Assembly (NCBI GenBank): GCA_019635355.1
Contig: JAHBZQ010000001.1
Span: forward strand, 1,054,001-1,118,000
Length of the DNA: 64,000 nt
Source: Rhizobacter sp.
GTDB lineage: Bacteria > Pseudomonadota > Gammaproteobacteria > Burkholderiales > Burkholderiaceae_C
Reading direction: 5' to 3'
The notes below the pieces were generated by a model. That model saw nothing but the letters and a program-made list of their open reading frames with translations, had not been told where the DNA came from and made no database searches. A program made the position numbers and the translations under genes. Shown in pieces: positions 47,166 through 55,639 of the stretch (position 1 is the first letter of the stretch; each line of letters begins with the position of its first letter).

Positions 47166-47993
47166 ATGCAAACCTCCCCCTCGACGACCGGCCCGGCCGG
47201 CACCACCCCACGGGCCACCCCGGCGCCCAGCCGCCGCGTGGTCGACGCCCCCACCCGCATGTTCCACTGGCTCTTCGCGCTGAGCTTCCTCGGCGCCTAC
47301 GTCACCGCCGAGAGCGAACACTGGCGGGTGCTGCATGTGACCCTGGGCTACACCTTCGGCGGGCTGCTCGCTTTCCGTGTGCTGTACGGCCTGATCGGGC
47401 CCCGCCACGCGCGCCTCAGCCTGCTGTGGCGGCGGCTCGCGGGCGCACCGGCCTGGCTGCGCAGCCTGCGCACCGAACGCCTCTCCCGCGTGAACTGGCG
47501 CCAGGGCCAGAACGTGAGCGTGGCACTGGCCATCGTGCTGATGCTGGTGCTGGTGCTGCCGCTCGTGATCAGCGGCTACGGCACCTACCAGGAGTGGGGC
47601 GACACACTCGGCGGCGACTGGCTGGAAGAGGTGCACGAGTTCTTCGGCAACACCTTCCTCGCCGTGGTGCTCGCGCACCTGGCGCTGATCGCCGGGCTCA
47701 GCGCCTTGCGCCGCCAGAACCAGGCCCTACCCATGCTCACCGGCCGGCTGAGCGGCAGCGGCCCGAGCCTCGTGCAGCACAACCGCGCATGGCTCGCCAG
47801 CCTGCTGCTGATGGCGGTGCTGGGCTTCGGTGTATGGCAGTGGCACGATGCTCCACGCGAGCTGCCACCAGCGCGCGAGAGCCGGCACTCCGAGTTGCGA
47901 GCGCGAACCCCCGCTATTCCCTCGATCGCCACAGCGCACAGGGGCGACCATCCCACAGCGACCCTCCCGGGTCGACCGAGGAGCACCGATTGA
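47166..47993 (+). CDS. Membrane cytochrome b561-type protein of the SHP cluster
   Basis: The ATG at 47166 is preferred over 47160 because AGGAG lies six bases upstream. It gives 275 residues. After a Thr/Pro-rich 30-residue head come four or five transmembrane helices, with His residues in the expected places for two b hemes: MFHWLFALSF, HVTLGYTFGG, EVHEFFGNTF and VVLAHLALI. It should take electrons from the quinone pool to the periplasmic diheme cytochrome. The C-terminal ~45 residues are charged and unlike the family core. Its stop overlaps the TTG start of the next gene. Confidence 0.85.
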   Translation: MQTSPSTTGPAGTTPRATPAPSRRVVDAPTRMFHWLFALSFLGAYVTAESEHWRVLHVTLGYTFGGLLAFRVLYGLIGPRHARLSLLWRRLAGAPAWLRSLRTERLSRVNWRQGQNVSVALAIVLMLVLVLPLVISGYGTYQEWGDTLGGDWLEEVHEFFGNTFLAVVLAHLALIAGLSALRRQNQALPMLTGRLSGSGPSLVQHNRAWLASLLLMAVLGFGVWQWHDAPRELPPARESRHSELRARTPAIPSIATAHRGDHPTATLPGRPRSTD

Positions 47994-48592
47994 ATTTCTC
48001 TGCGCTGGGCAGCGGCAACGCCATGTCGTCCTATGTGAACTCGCTGCTGGCCAAGGCCAAAGGCCCGGACACCTCCGGCGTCGAAGCCGGCTCGCAGGGC
48101 GACAAGCTCATGAAGGCCGCCTCCGACGCGGCCCTCGCCAATGCCGCCAAGGGCGTGAAGGCCGCGGCCGGCCAGCGCCAGCTCGAAGCGAAGGCCACGG
48201 CGCTCGCCACCGAGCTTCAGGCAGCCCTCAAGCAGGCCGGCGTGAAGCTGGGCGGGCCGGTCGAGTTTTCCGTCGCGGCCGACGGGCAGCTGGCGATCAA
48301 GGGCACCCAGAAAGACGCCGATGCGGCAAGGTCGTTTCTCAAGAACGACCCTCGCGAGCCCAGCTTTGCGTCGCGCCTGGGCGCCCTCGCGAAAGAGACC
48401 GACGCCCACTCGCAAACGCTGCGCCAGCACGCCGCCATCTCGCAGGCCGCGCGCTATGCGGCCAATGCGAGCGGCGTGATGTCGCTCTATGGTTCGCTGC
48501 TGCAGCGGCAAGACACGAGCGCCGCCGTCTTCACCCTGAGCCCGTCGGGCGGCTCGCTCAGCTACCCCGGCATGCTGCAGTCGAAGGCTTGA
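47990..48592 (+). CDS. Unknown soluble protein coupled to the cytochrome b gene
   Basis: I do not recognise a family. The TTG at 47990 overlaps the cytochrome b stop (ATTGA) and has GGAG six bases upstream. The resulting protein has 200 residues; the alternative ATG at 48023 gives 189. It is Ala-rich and helical with several long helices (KLMKAASDAALANAAKGVKAAA; LEAKATALATELQAALKQAG), a strand pair VEFSVAADGQLAIKGTQ, and a Gly/Ser-rich end. No signal peptide, membrane segment or Cys is present, so it is cytosolic or exported by another route. Its coupling to the cytochrome operon is the main clue. Confidence 0.7.
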   Translation: MNFSALGSGNAMSSYVNSLLAKAKGPDTSGVEAGSQGDKLMKAASDAALANAAKGVKAAAGQRQLEAKATALATELQAALKQAGVKLGGPVEFSVAADGQLAIKGTQKDADAARSFLKNDPREPSFASRLGALAKETDAHSQTLRQHAAISQAARYAANASGVMSLYGSLLQRQDTSAAVFTLSPSGGSLSYPGMLQSKA

Positions 48593-48803
48593 ACGCGACG
48601 CGCGTGGGTCGCGTCAACGCCTGATGCGCTGGAAGCTTACCGGGCGCTGACGCCACCTGGCCTGCGGCATCCGTCACGCCGGGCGAGCCGCCGTGCACGC
48701 ACTGTGCGTTGGCGCACACCCGGACAGGCGGTGGATTGACCACAATGCCTTCCGGAGAATTCAACGAGCCGCGCATCAGAGCGGCCAGCCCCAGCGCCGC
48801 CCG

Positions 48804-51425
48804 ATGAACCGCTCGAAAATCCTGAATCGCCGGCTGGCCCTCGTCACCTTGCTGGCCGTGAACGTGGCCATCGCAGCGCTGCTGGCCGGCACGGTGTGGC
48901 TCGTCGCGCGCACCAGCCACCAGGCCTATGACGCGCGGGCCCGAGACACCGCGGCCCATCTCGTGTCCATCGCGCAGTCGAGCGTGGCCGCCGAGATCGG
49001 CCGCGTCGACACCCTCATGCTGTCGACGCTGCGCGAGCTGGAGGCTCAGACCCTGGCGCACCCAGGCGACGACGCCGCACTCAACCGCGCGCTGGAAGCG
49101 CACCGCCGCCTGCAGCCCGCGCTCGAAGGCTTGCGCCTCACAGATGCCGAGGGCCGCGTGCGCTGGGGCAACAACCTCCCGCCCGGGCCACCCACCCAGC
49201 TTCCGCTGGGCGACTACTTCGCCCGTGTGCCCGAGATGCCCGACAGCCCGCCTCTGCTCTTCGGCCCGGTGAAGACGATTGCGACCGGCGTCTGGGTGGT
49301 GGCGGTCGTGCAGCAGTTCCATGTCGGCAGTCGTTTTCGCGGCCTCCTGTACGCCACCATCTCGCTCGACCATTTCCAGAAGCTCTTCCTCGGCTACGAG
49401 CTCGGCCGCCACGACGCCATCACCCTGCGCACGAGCCCCAAGCTCCAGCTGCTGGTGCGCCACGCGCCCGGCGTGAAGAGCGAGTCCGCGCCGGGAAGCA
49501 CCACCGTCTCGGCGGAGTTCTCGGCCGCGTTCCGGAACGACCCGTCGCAGGGCACCTTCGTGTCGCACACCGCGATCGACGGCGTGCAGCGAACCAACGC
49601 CTACCGCCACGTCGACGGCTGGCCGCTCGTAGTGATCGCCGGCCTCGACAACGAGCGCATCTTCCAACCCTGGCGCGAGCAGACCCGCCAGATCGCCGTG
49701 CTGGCCGGGCTTGCCTGGCTGCTCGTGGCCGGCGTCACCGCGGCCATCTACTTCGCGCTGCAACGCCTGGCCCGAACGCTCCGGGCCCTGTCGGCCGAGA
49801 CGCGCCGGGTGCAGGCCCTGCTCAAGGTGACGGCCGACGGCGTGCACATCCTCGACCGCAAGGGCCACCTCGTGGCGATGAGCGACTCGTTTGCCCGCAT
49901 GCTCGGCACCACCCCCGAGGCGCTCATCGGCCAGCACGTGAGCACGTGGGATGCGAAGAAGAACAAGGCCGAACTCGCCGAGTGGTTTGCCAACGCGAAA
50001 GACGGCGACAGCGGGCGCTGGGAGATCCAGCACCGCCGCGCCGACGGAACCCTCATCGACGTGGAGCTGCAGCTGAGCGTGGCCGACATCGCCGGCGAGT
50101 TCCTCGTCTTCGCCTCCACCCGCGACATCACCGAGAAGCGCCGCCTGCTGGCCTCGCTGGAGACGTCGTCGGCCCGCATCCGCGACCTCTACGACAAGGC
50201 GCCCTGCGGCTACTACTCGCTCGACGGCGACGGCGTGTTCGTGCATGCCAACGCCACCATGCTCGGCTGGCTCGGCATGACCGAAGCCACCCTCATCGGC
50301 AAGGCGCGGCTCATCGACTTCCTCGACGCCCCGAGCCAGGCCCGCTTCGCGCAACACTTCCCGCGCCTGAAGTCGGGCGAGCCGCTCGACGGCGTGGAGC
50401 TGCGGCTCGTGCCGCCCGGCGCGCCGTCTCGCTACGTGCAGGCGAGCGTCACCGCCGTGCTCGACGCACAGGGTGCGTTCGAGATGAGCCGCAGCGTCGC
50501 GCTCGACATCACGGCACAGCACGAGGCGCAGGAAGAAGCCGCACGCCTGCTGCGCGACCAGGCCGCCATGCTCGACAACGACATCGTGGGCATGGTGAAG
50601 CTGCGCAACCGTGTGGCCGTGTGGCGCAACCGGGCGCTCGAGCGCATGTTCGGCTACGAGGCCGGCGAACTCGACGGCCACGCCGCCCGCATGCTGTACC
50701 CCGACGACGCGTCGTTCAAGGCGCTCGGCCAGCAGGCCTACCCTGCGCTCGACGCCGGCCAGAACTTCCGCACCCAGATCCAGCTGCGCCACAAGGACGG
50801 CCACCTGCTGTGGATCGACCTGAGCGGCGTGAAGCTCTCCGACGACCTCACCTTCTGGATGATGGTCGACATCACCGCGATGAAGGAATCGCAGGCCAAC
50901 ATCGAGCACATCGCCTTCCACGATGCGCTCACCCAGCTGCCCAACCGGCTGCTGCTGCAAGACCGCCTCAAGCAGGCCCTGGCGATGAGCGAGCGCACCG
51001 CCACCTACGTGGCGGTGTGCTTCCTCGACCTCGACGGCTTCAAGAGCGTGAACGACGAACACGGCCACGACGCGGGCGACGCACTCCTGCTGGAGATGGC
51101 GCGCCGCCTCGAAACCAGCTTGCGCGCCAACGACACCGCGGCCCGCCTCGGTGGTGACGAGTTCGTGCTGGTGATGGCCATGCTGCAGACGCCCGACGAA
51201 TGGCGGCCGATCCTCGAGCGGGCGCTGGCCGCGATTCGAACGCCGGTGGTGCTGAAGGGCGGCATCACCGTGCAGGTCGACACCAGCGTGGGCATCGCCC
51301 TCTGCCCGAGCGACAGCACCGACCCCCAGACCCTGCTCGAGCTGGCCGACCATGCCATGTTGCGCGCCAAACGTGCGGGCAAGGGGCGCATCGAGATGGC
51401 GAGGCCGCGCCGCCTGGAGGCTTGA
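48804..51425 (+). CDS. Membrane-anchored PAS-GGDEF diguanylate cyclase
   Basis: The ATG at 48804 gives 873 residues. A first transmembrane helix (about 12-33) and a second (about 292-315) enclose a ~255-residue periplasmic sensor domain of Cache type. Two or three PAS domains follow in the cytosol, each ending in a D-I-T element (about 325-440, 450-570 and 580-705). The GGDEF domain is intact, with the active-site GGDEF at 783-787 and a canonical inhibition site RxxD (RAND) five residues before it. It therefore should make c-di-GMP with product inhibition. The start is preceded by 211 bp without genes. It ends 80 bp before the exported repeat protein. The sensed signal is unknown. Confidence 0.92.
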   Translation: MNRSKILNRRLALVTLLAVNVAIAALLAGTVWLVARTSHQAYDARARDTAAHLVSIAQSSVAAEIGRVDTLMLSTLRELEAQTLAHPGDDAALNRALEAHRRLQPALEGLRLTDAEGRVRWGNNLPPGPPTQLPLGDYFARVPEMPDSPPLLFGPVKTIATGVWVVAVVQQFHVGSRFRGLLYATISLDHFQKLFLGYELGRHDAITLRTSPKLQLLVRHAPGVKSESAPGSTTVSAEFSAAFRNDPSQGTFVSHTAIDGVQRTNAYRHVDGWPLVVIAGLDNERIFQPWREQTRQIAVLAGLAWLLVAGVTAAIYFALQRLARTLRALSAETRRVQALLKVTADGVHILDRKGHLVAMSDSFARMLGTTPEALIGQHVSTWDAKKNKAELAEWFANAKDGDSGRWEIQHRRADGTLIDVELQLSVADIAGEFLVFASTRDITEKRRLLASLETSSARIRDLYDKAPCGYYSLDGDGVFVHANATMLGWLGMTEATLIGKARLIDFLDAPSQARFAQHFPRLKSGEPLDGVELRLVPPGAPSRYVQASVTAVLDAQGAFEMSRSVALDITAQHEAQEEAARLLRDQAAMLDNDIVGMVKLRNRVAVWRNRALERMFGYEAGELDGHAARMLYPDDASFKALGQQAYPALDAGQNFRTQIQLRHKDGHLLWIDLSGVKLSDDLTFWMMVDITAMKESQANIEHIAFHDALTQLPNRLLLQDRLKQALAMSERTATYVAVCFLDLDGFKSVNDEHGHDAGDALLLEMARRLETSLRANDTAARLGGDEFVLVMAMLQTPDEWRPILERALAAIRTPVVLKGGITVQVDTSVGIALCPSDSTDPQTLLELADHAMLRAKRAGKGRIEMARPRRLEA

Positions 51426-51505
51426 TTTTTCGCAACAGGCTGCCCGTGTCGGCTTCTCACAATGGCTTGGCAACACGCCAACAACCGAAGCCACAGGAGC
51501 CAGAC

Positions 51506-51910
51506 ATGAACCGAAGAATCACCCTGCTCGCCCTCGCCGTGCTCGCGAGCGTTGCCGCAAGTGCCACGTTGGCGCAGGACAAGACCCGCGAAGAGGTCAA
51601 GGCCGAAGCCAAAGCCACCGCGAAGAGCAGCACGATGCCCACCGACGCGGCCGACCAGGGCTTGGCCGAACGCAAGGCGAAGAAGCCGGCCACCCCGAAG
51701 AAGAAGCTGGGCGAAGCCCGCGCCAAGGAACGCGCGGAGGCCAAGGCGGCGGTGAAGGCCGGCGATATCCCGAAAGACTCCGACGCCCAGGGCAACGCCA
51801 AGGCCAAGCCCAGCAGCAAGACGCGCGCCGAAGTGCGCGAGGAGACCAAGGCTGCGGTCAAGGCCGGTGAGATCCCGAAGGGCGAAGTGCCCGACATGAC
51901 CAAGAAGTAA
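51506..51910 (+). CDS. Small exported charged repeat protein of unknown function
   Basis: The ATG at 51506 with AGGAG upstream gives 134 residues. A signal peptide (MNRRITLLALAVLASVAASATLAQ) precedes a mature part rich in Lys, Ala and Glu. It contains related repeats: TREEVKAEAKATAKSS, AKERAEAKAAVKAGDIPKD and TRAEVREETKAAVKAGEIPKG. Small exported proteins with TR-x-E-V-x-x-E repeats are frequent in Burkholderiales and lack a known function. It lies between the cyclase and the stress protein, each with its own spacing. Confidence 0.72.
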   Translation: MNRRITLLALAVLASVAASATLAQDKTREEVKAEAKATAKSSTMPTDAADQGLAERKAKKPATPKKKLGEARAKERAEAKAAVKAGDIPKDSDAQGNAKAKPSSKTRAEVREETKAAVKAGEIPKGEVPDMTKK

Positions 51911-51933
51911 AACATCTCAGCACGCCACCCATT

Positions 51934-51993
51934 CCGTTCGGGCTGAGCCTGTCGAAGCCCTGCGCTGCACTTCGACACGCTCAGTGCGAACGG
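51934..51993. repeat. Intergenic inverted repeat of REP type
   Basis: Arms CCGTTCGG...TGTCGAAG (51934-51957) and CTTCGACA...GCGAACGG (51970-51993) are 24 bp each with 21 of 24 matching positions and a 12-bp loop. The arm sequence resembles a short intergenic repeat common in beta- and gammaproteobacterial genomes. It is placed between two rightward genes, where it could act as transcript terminator or as a nucleoid-protein site. I saw no second copy in the window but did not search exhaustively. Confidence 0.6.
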
Positions 51994-52030
51994 AGCGTGG
52001 CTCAGTTTCATTGCCAATCGGAGGCCCGCC

Positions 52031-52882
52031 ACGAACTACCGCAGCCTGCTCGTCCACCTCGACAGCGACAAGCACTGCGCGGCGCGTGTCGACCTCGCCA
52101 TCCGCCTCGCCCGCCAGCACGAGAGCCACCTCGTCGGCGTGGCGTGCACCGGCGCTGTCTACATGCCCGTGGGCAGCGAGGCCACCGTGGCGCACGCGGA
52201 ACTCGAAGCCCTGGTGCAGGACGCCCTGCGCGACCGCGTCGAAGCTGCCGCGCAGCTGTTTCGCGATGCCTGCGGCGCGGCGAACTTCAAGGCCTACGAA
52301 GTGGTGGTCGACGAGCGCGACAAGGCCGGCGCCCTGGTGGAGCGCGCCCATTGCAGCGACCTCGTGATCCTCACGCAGGAGCTGCCGATGGCCGTGCGAA
52401 CGCCCATGCTGTCGAGCATGGTCGAGCAGGTGGTGATGGACAGTGCCCGCCCCACGCTCGTCATCCCGCACGCGGGGCAGTTCGGCGACTTCTCCAAGCC
52501 CGCGCTGGTGGCCTGGGACGACAGCCGCGAGGCGGCGCGGGCCGTCTTCGACGCCTTGCCGCTGCTGCGCCAGTGCGAAGAAGTGCAGCTCGTCACCTGG
52601 GACGAACACCGCCCCGGCCACCACGCGCCGAGCGCCCCGATGCAGGAGCGGCTCGAAGCCCTGCGGCGCTGGCTGCTGTGGCACGGCGTCACGGCCGAGG
52701 CCCGCGTCGAGACCACCGCCACGCCCATCGCCGAGGCCATGCTGTCGCGGGCCGCCGACCTGGGCAGCGGGCTCATCGTGATGGGGGCCTACGGCCACAC
52801 GCGCCTCGCCGAGCGGGTGCTCGGCGGCGCCACCCGCGGCCTGCTGCAGTCGATGACGGTGCCGGTGCTCATGTCTCACTGA
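52031..52882 (+). CDS. Tandem universal stress protein (UspA x2), apparent ACG start
   Basis: Two UspA domains in 283 residues. The first strand of domain 1 (NYRSLLVHLDSDKHCAARVDLAIRLA region) begins directly after an ACG at 52031-52033 that has GGAGG exactly six bases before it. No in-frame ATG, GTG or TTG lies between an upstream ATT and the GTG at 52139, which would delete the first 36 residues and the Rossmann core strand. Domain 2 ends with MGAYGHTRLAERVLGG, a near match to the ATP-binding G-2x-G-9x-G pattern. Either ACG is used or the reference carries an ATG-to-ACG difference. Its stop overlaps the convergent kinase gene by 7 bp. Confidence 0.78.
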   Translation, partial: TNYRSLLVHLDSDKHCAARVDLAIRLARQHESHLVGVACTGAVYMPVGSEATVAHAELEALVQDALRDRVEAAAQLFRDACGAANFKAYEVVVDERDKAGALVERAHCSDLVILTQELPMAVRTPMLSSMVEQVVMDSARPTLVIPHAGQFGDFSKPALVAWDDSREAARAVFDALPLLRQCEEVQLVTWDEHRPGHHAPSAPMQERLEALRRWLLWHGVTAEARVETTATPIAEAMLSRAADLGSGLIVMGAYGHTRLAERVLGGATRGLLQSMTVPVLMSH

Positions 52883-55626
52883 CGGGCGACAGGGCAGCCC
52901 TCACTCGCCTCCAGCGGCACGACGAGCGTCGCCTCGGTACCGTCGCCGGGCACGCTGCGGATGTCGAGGCTGCCGCCGATGTGCGAGAGCCGCTCGCGTG
53001 CGCTCACGAGGCCCATGCCCCCGCCGGCATTCACCGCGCCGTCGGCCGGGATGAAGCCCACCCCGGCGTCGCCCACGCGCACACGCAGCCACGCGCCTTC
53101 GCGCGTCAGGGTCGCGGTGGCGTGGTCCACGCCGGCATGCTTGGCCACGTTGATGAGCAGCTCGCGCGTTGCCCGGTACACGAGCGAGCGCACTTCCTGC
53201 GACAAGGGCTTGGGCTCGCCGTCGTCGCACACGTCGGTCTTGAGGCCGAAGTGCAGGGCCAGCTCGTCGGCCAGCCATTCCAGTGCCGGCAGCAGGCCCA
53301 GCTCGTACAGCACGGCGGGCGCCAGCTGCGCGGCGAGCGAGCGGGTGGACCGGTTCGCTTGCTCCACCAGGTCGGACACCTCCAGCGCACGGCGCCGCAC
53401 GTCGTCGCGGTCGTCCTTGCACAGCGACGCCAGCCGGATGCGCGCCGCCGCCAGCACCTGCCCGAGGTCGTCGTGCAGGTCGCGTGCGATCTGCCGCCGC
53501 TCGCGGCTCTCGGCCAGCTCGAGATCGGCCGCCATGCGGCGCAGCTGCTCGGTGCGCGCGGTCACGCGGCGCTCCAGCTCCTCGTGCATCGCCTCGGCGG
53601 CGCGCTCGCGCCGGTGGCGTTGGGTGGCGTCGCGGAAAAAGGCGATGCAACGCCCGTCCGAGAGGTTGCGCACCGCCACGTCGACGTGCACCGTGCCGCC
53701 ATCGGGGCGCTGGAGCGTCCACTCGCGGCTGAGTGGCTGGCCGTTGTGCAGGTCGGCCAGCAGCCGCGCGTTGCCTTCGGCGGCGCCCGACACCAGCCAG
53801 TCGCGCGGCTCGGTGCCCACGAGCTGCTCGCGCGTGCGGCCGAAGAGCGTGCAGGCCGCGGCGTTCGCCTCCACGATGCTGCACTGCGCATCGCCGATGA
53901 GGATGCCGTCGGAGGCTTCCGAGAACATCTCGCGCCAGTACTCCTGGCTTCGCCGCATGGCGGCCATCGCCTGCACCCGCTCGAGCTGGGTGGCCACGCG
54001 GGCGCGCAGCTCCTCGGTGGCAAACGGCTTGAGCAGGTAGTCTTGCGCGCCTTCGCGCAAGAGCTTGATGCGCAGGTCTTCGTCGGCCCGCGCGCTGAGC
54101 ACCACCACGGGCGTCTCGTCGAAATCGGGCCGGCGACGCAGCTCGCCCACCAGCGCCTCGCCGCCGGTGCCGGGCATCATGATGTCGGTGACGATCAGGT
54201 CGGGCTGCAGCGCCAGCGCCTGCTCCAGGCCCTGCGCGCCATCGAAGGCCGCCGCCACGCGGCAGTCGGGTGCGAGCGTGCTGCAGATGAAGCTGCTCAT
54301 GTCGGCGCTGTCTTCCACCACCAGCACCAGCGGCTCGGGCCCCGGCCGGGGCGGCACCGGCATGGCCGGGGGCCGCGCCGACGCGGCGGCCATCGCCGGC
54401 CCGGCGACCCCGCGCGCCACGGCCTGGCCGGCCGGGTGGACGGTCGCGCCAGGCGGTGCAGCGCGCGGCAACTCCACCACGAAAAGTGCCCCACCTTCCG
54501 GCGCTTCCGCCACGTCGATGCTGCCGCCATGCAGGTGCACGAACTCGCGCGCGATCGCGAGGCCCAGGCCGGTGCCGGGGTGCCGCCGCTCGCCGTGCCC
54601 GTGCAGCTGGCGGAAGCGCTCGAAGATCGCCTCGCGCCACTGCGGCGGAATGCCGGGCCCGCCGTCGGCCACCTCGATGCGCAGCCGCTCGCCGCGCGGC
54701 TCGACGCTCAGGCGCACATGCGAGCCGGCCGGCGTGAACTTGAAGGCGTTCGACAGCAGGTTGAACAGCACCCGCTGCAGCATCTGCGGGTCGAGCTGCG
54801 CGTCAAGCGACTCGGGCAGCAGCACCCGCCACTGCACGTCGAGCTCCTGCGCCACCGAATTGAAATGCGCCGCCACGAGCCGCGCCAGCGCCGGCACATC
54901 GGTGTGCTCGTAGGCGGGGGCCATCGTCGCCTCTTCGAGCCTCGACACGTCGAGCAGGTCGTCGACGTGGCGCAGCAGGGTGCGTGCATTGCGCTCGATC
55001 ACCTCCAGCGCCTCCCGGTCGACCGCCTGCGCCGCCGGGGCCGCCAGCAGGCGCTGCACCGGCCCGAGGATGAGCGTGAGCGGCGTGCGCAACTCGTGGC
55101 TCACGTTGGCGAAGAACTCCGTCTTGAGCCGGTCGAGCTCGCGGGTCTTGTCGTAGCGCGTGGAGATCTCGGCGGCCGTGCGTTCGTGCTCCTCTCCGCG
55201 CTGCGCCAGCCGCACGAAGTCGGTCACGTCTTCTACGCGGTGGATGAGGTAGGCGAGCGTGCCGTCCCGTGCCATCACGGGCGAATTGACGGGGCTCCAC
55301 CAGCGCTCCTCGAAGCCACCGCCCTGCTCGGCGGGGCGGCGCACGTTGTACTTCTGGATCGGCATCGCATCGTGCGCGGCCCCGGCCCGCACGCGGTCGA
55401 GCGAGGCGCGCAGGTTGCGCTCGCCGTTGGCCTGCGGGTCGTCGGGGTTGTCGGGGAACATCTCGAAGAGGCCGCGCCCGAGCAGGTCGTCGCGCCGCGT
55501 CATCGTGGCGCTCGTGTACGCCGTGCTCGCGGCCACGATGGTGTAGCGCGGCGCATCCGCCAGCAGCGCCAGGTAGAGCCCCGGCGCCGACTCGAAGAGC
55601 AGCCTGAAGTCGGGGTCGGCCGTCAT
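52876..55626 (-). CDS. Hybrid histidine kinase with two kinase cores (PAS-HisKA-HATPase-REC-PAS-HisKA_3-HATPase)
   Basis: The ATG at 55626 gives 916 residues with no transmembrane segment. Domains in order: PAS (about 6-140); HisKA with H-box FFANVSHELRTPL (His177) and HATPase (N-box LFNLLSNAFKF about 293, G-box DGGPGIPP about 322 and GTGLGLAI); an Ala/Pro linker; a receiver with Asp481 in VTDIMMPG; a second PAS (about 560-670); then a NarL-type HisKA_3 with RERRQIARDLHDDLGQ (His718) and a second HATPase ending near 905. It follows the LuxR-type regulator by 13 bp, its likely output partner through the C-terminal core. The cytosolic PAS domains could sense redox or gas, but no heme ligand can be assigned. 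Confidence 0.93.
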   Translation of the reverse strand: MTADPDFRLLFESAPGLYLALLADAPRYTIVAASTAYTSATMTRRDDLLGRGLFEMFPDNPDDPQANGERNLRASLDRVRAGAAHDAMPIQKYNVRRPAEQGGGFEERWWSPVNSPVMARDGTLAYLIHRVEDVTDFVRLAQRGEEHERTAAEISTRYDKTRELDRLKTEFFANVSHELRTPLTLILGPVQRLLAAPAAQAVDREALEVIERNARTLLRHVDDLLDVSRLEEATMAPAYEHTDVPALARLVAAHFNSVAQELDVQWRVLLPESLDAQLDPQMLQRVLFNLLSNAFKFTPAGSHVRLSVEPRGERLRIEVADGGPGIPPQWREAIFERFRQLHGHGERRHPGTGLGLAIAREFVHLHGGSIDVAEAPEGGALFVVELPRAAPPGATVHPAGQAVARGVAGPAMAAASARPPAMPVPPRPGPEPLVLVVEDSADMSSFICSTLAPDCRVAAAFDGAQGLEQALALQPDLIVTDIMMPGTGGEALVGELRRRPDFDETPVVVLSARADEDLRIKLLREGAQDYLLKPFATEELRARVATQLERVQAMAAMRRSQEYWREMFSEASDGILIGDAQCSIVEANAAACTLFGRTREQLVGTEPRDWLVSGAAEGNARLLADLHNGQPLSREWTLQRPDGGTVHVDVAVRNLSDGRCIAFFRDATQRHRRERAAEAMHEELERRVTARTEQLRRMAADLELAESRERRQIARDLHDDLGQVLAAARIRLASLCKDDRDDVRRRALEVSDLVEQANRSTRSLAAQLAPAVLYELGLLPALEWLADELALHFGLKTDVCDDGEPKPLSQEVRSLVYRATRELLINVAKHAGVDHATATLTREGAWLRVRVGDAGVGFIPADGAVNAGGGMGLVSARERLSHIGGSLDIRSVPGDGTEATLVVPLEASEGCPVARQ

Positions 55627-55639
55627 GCCGCAGCCCGCC

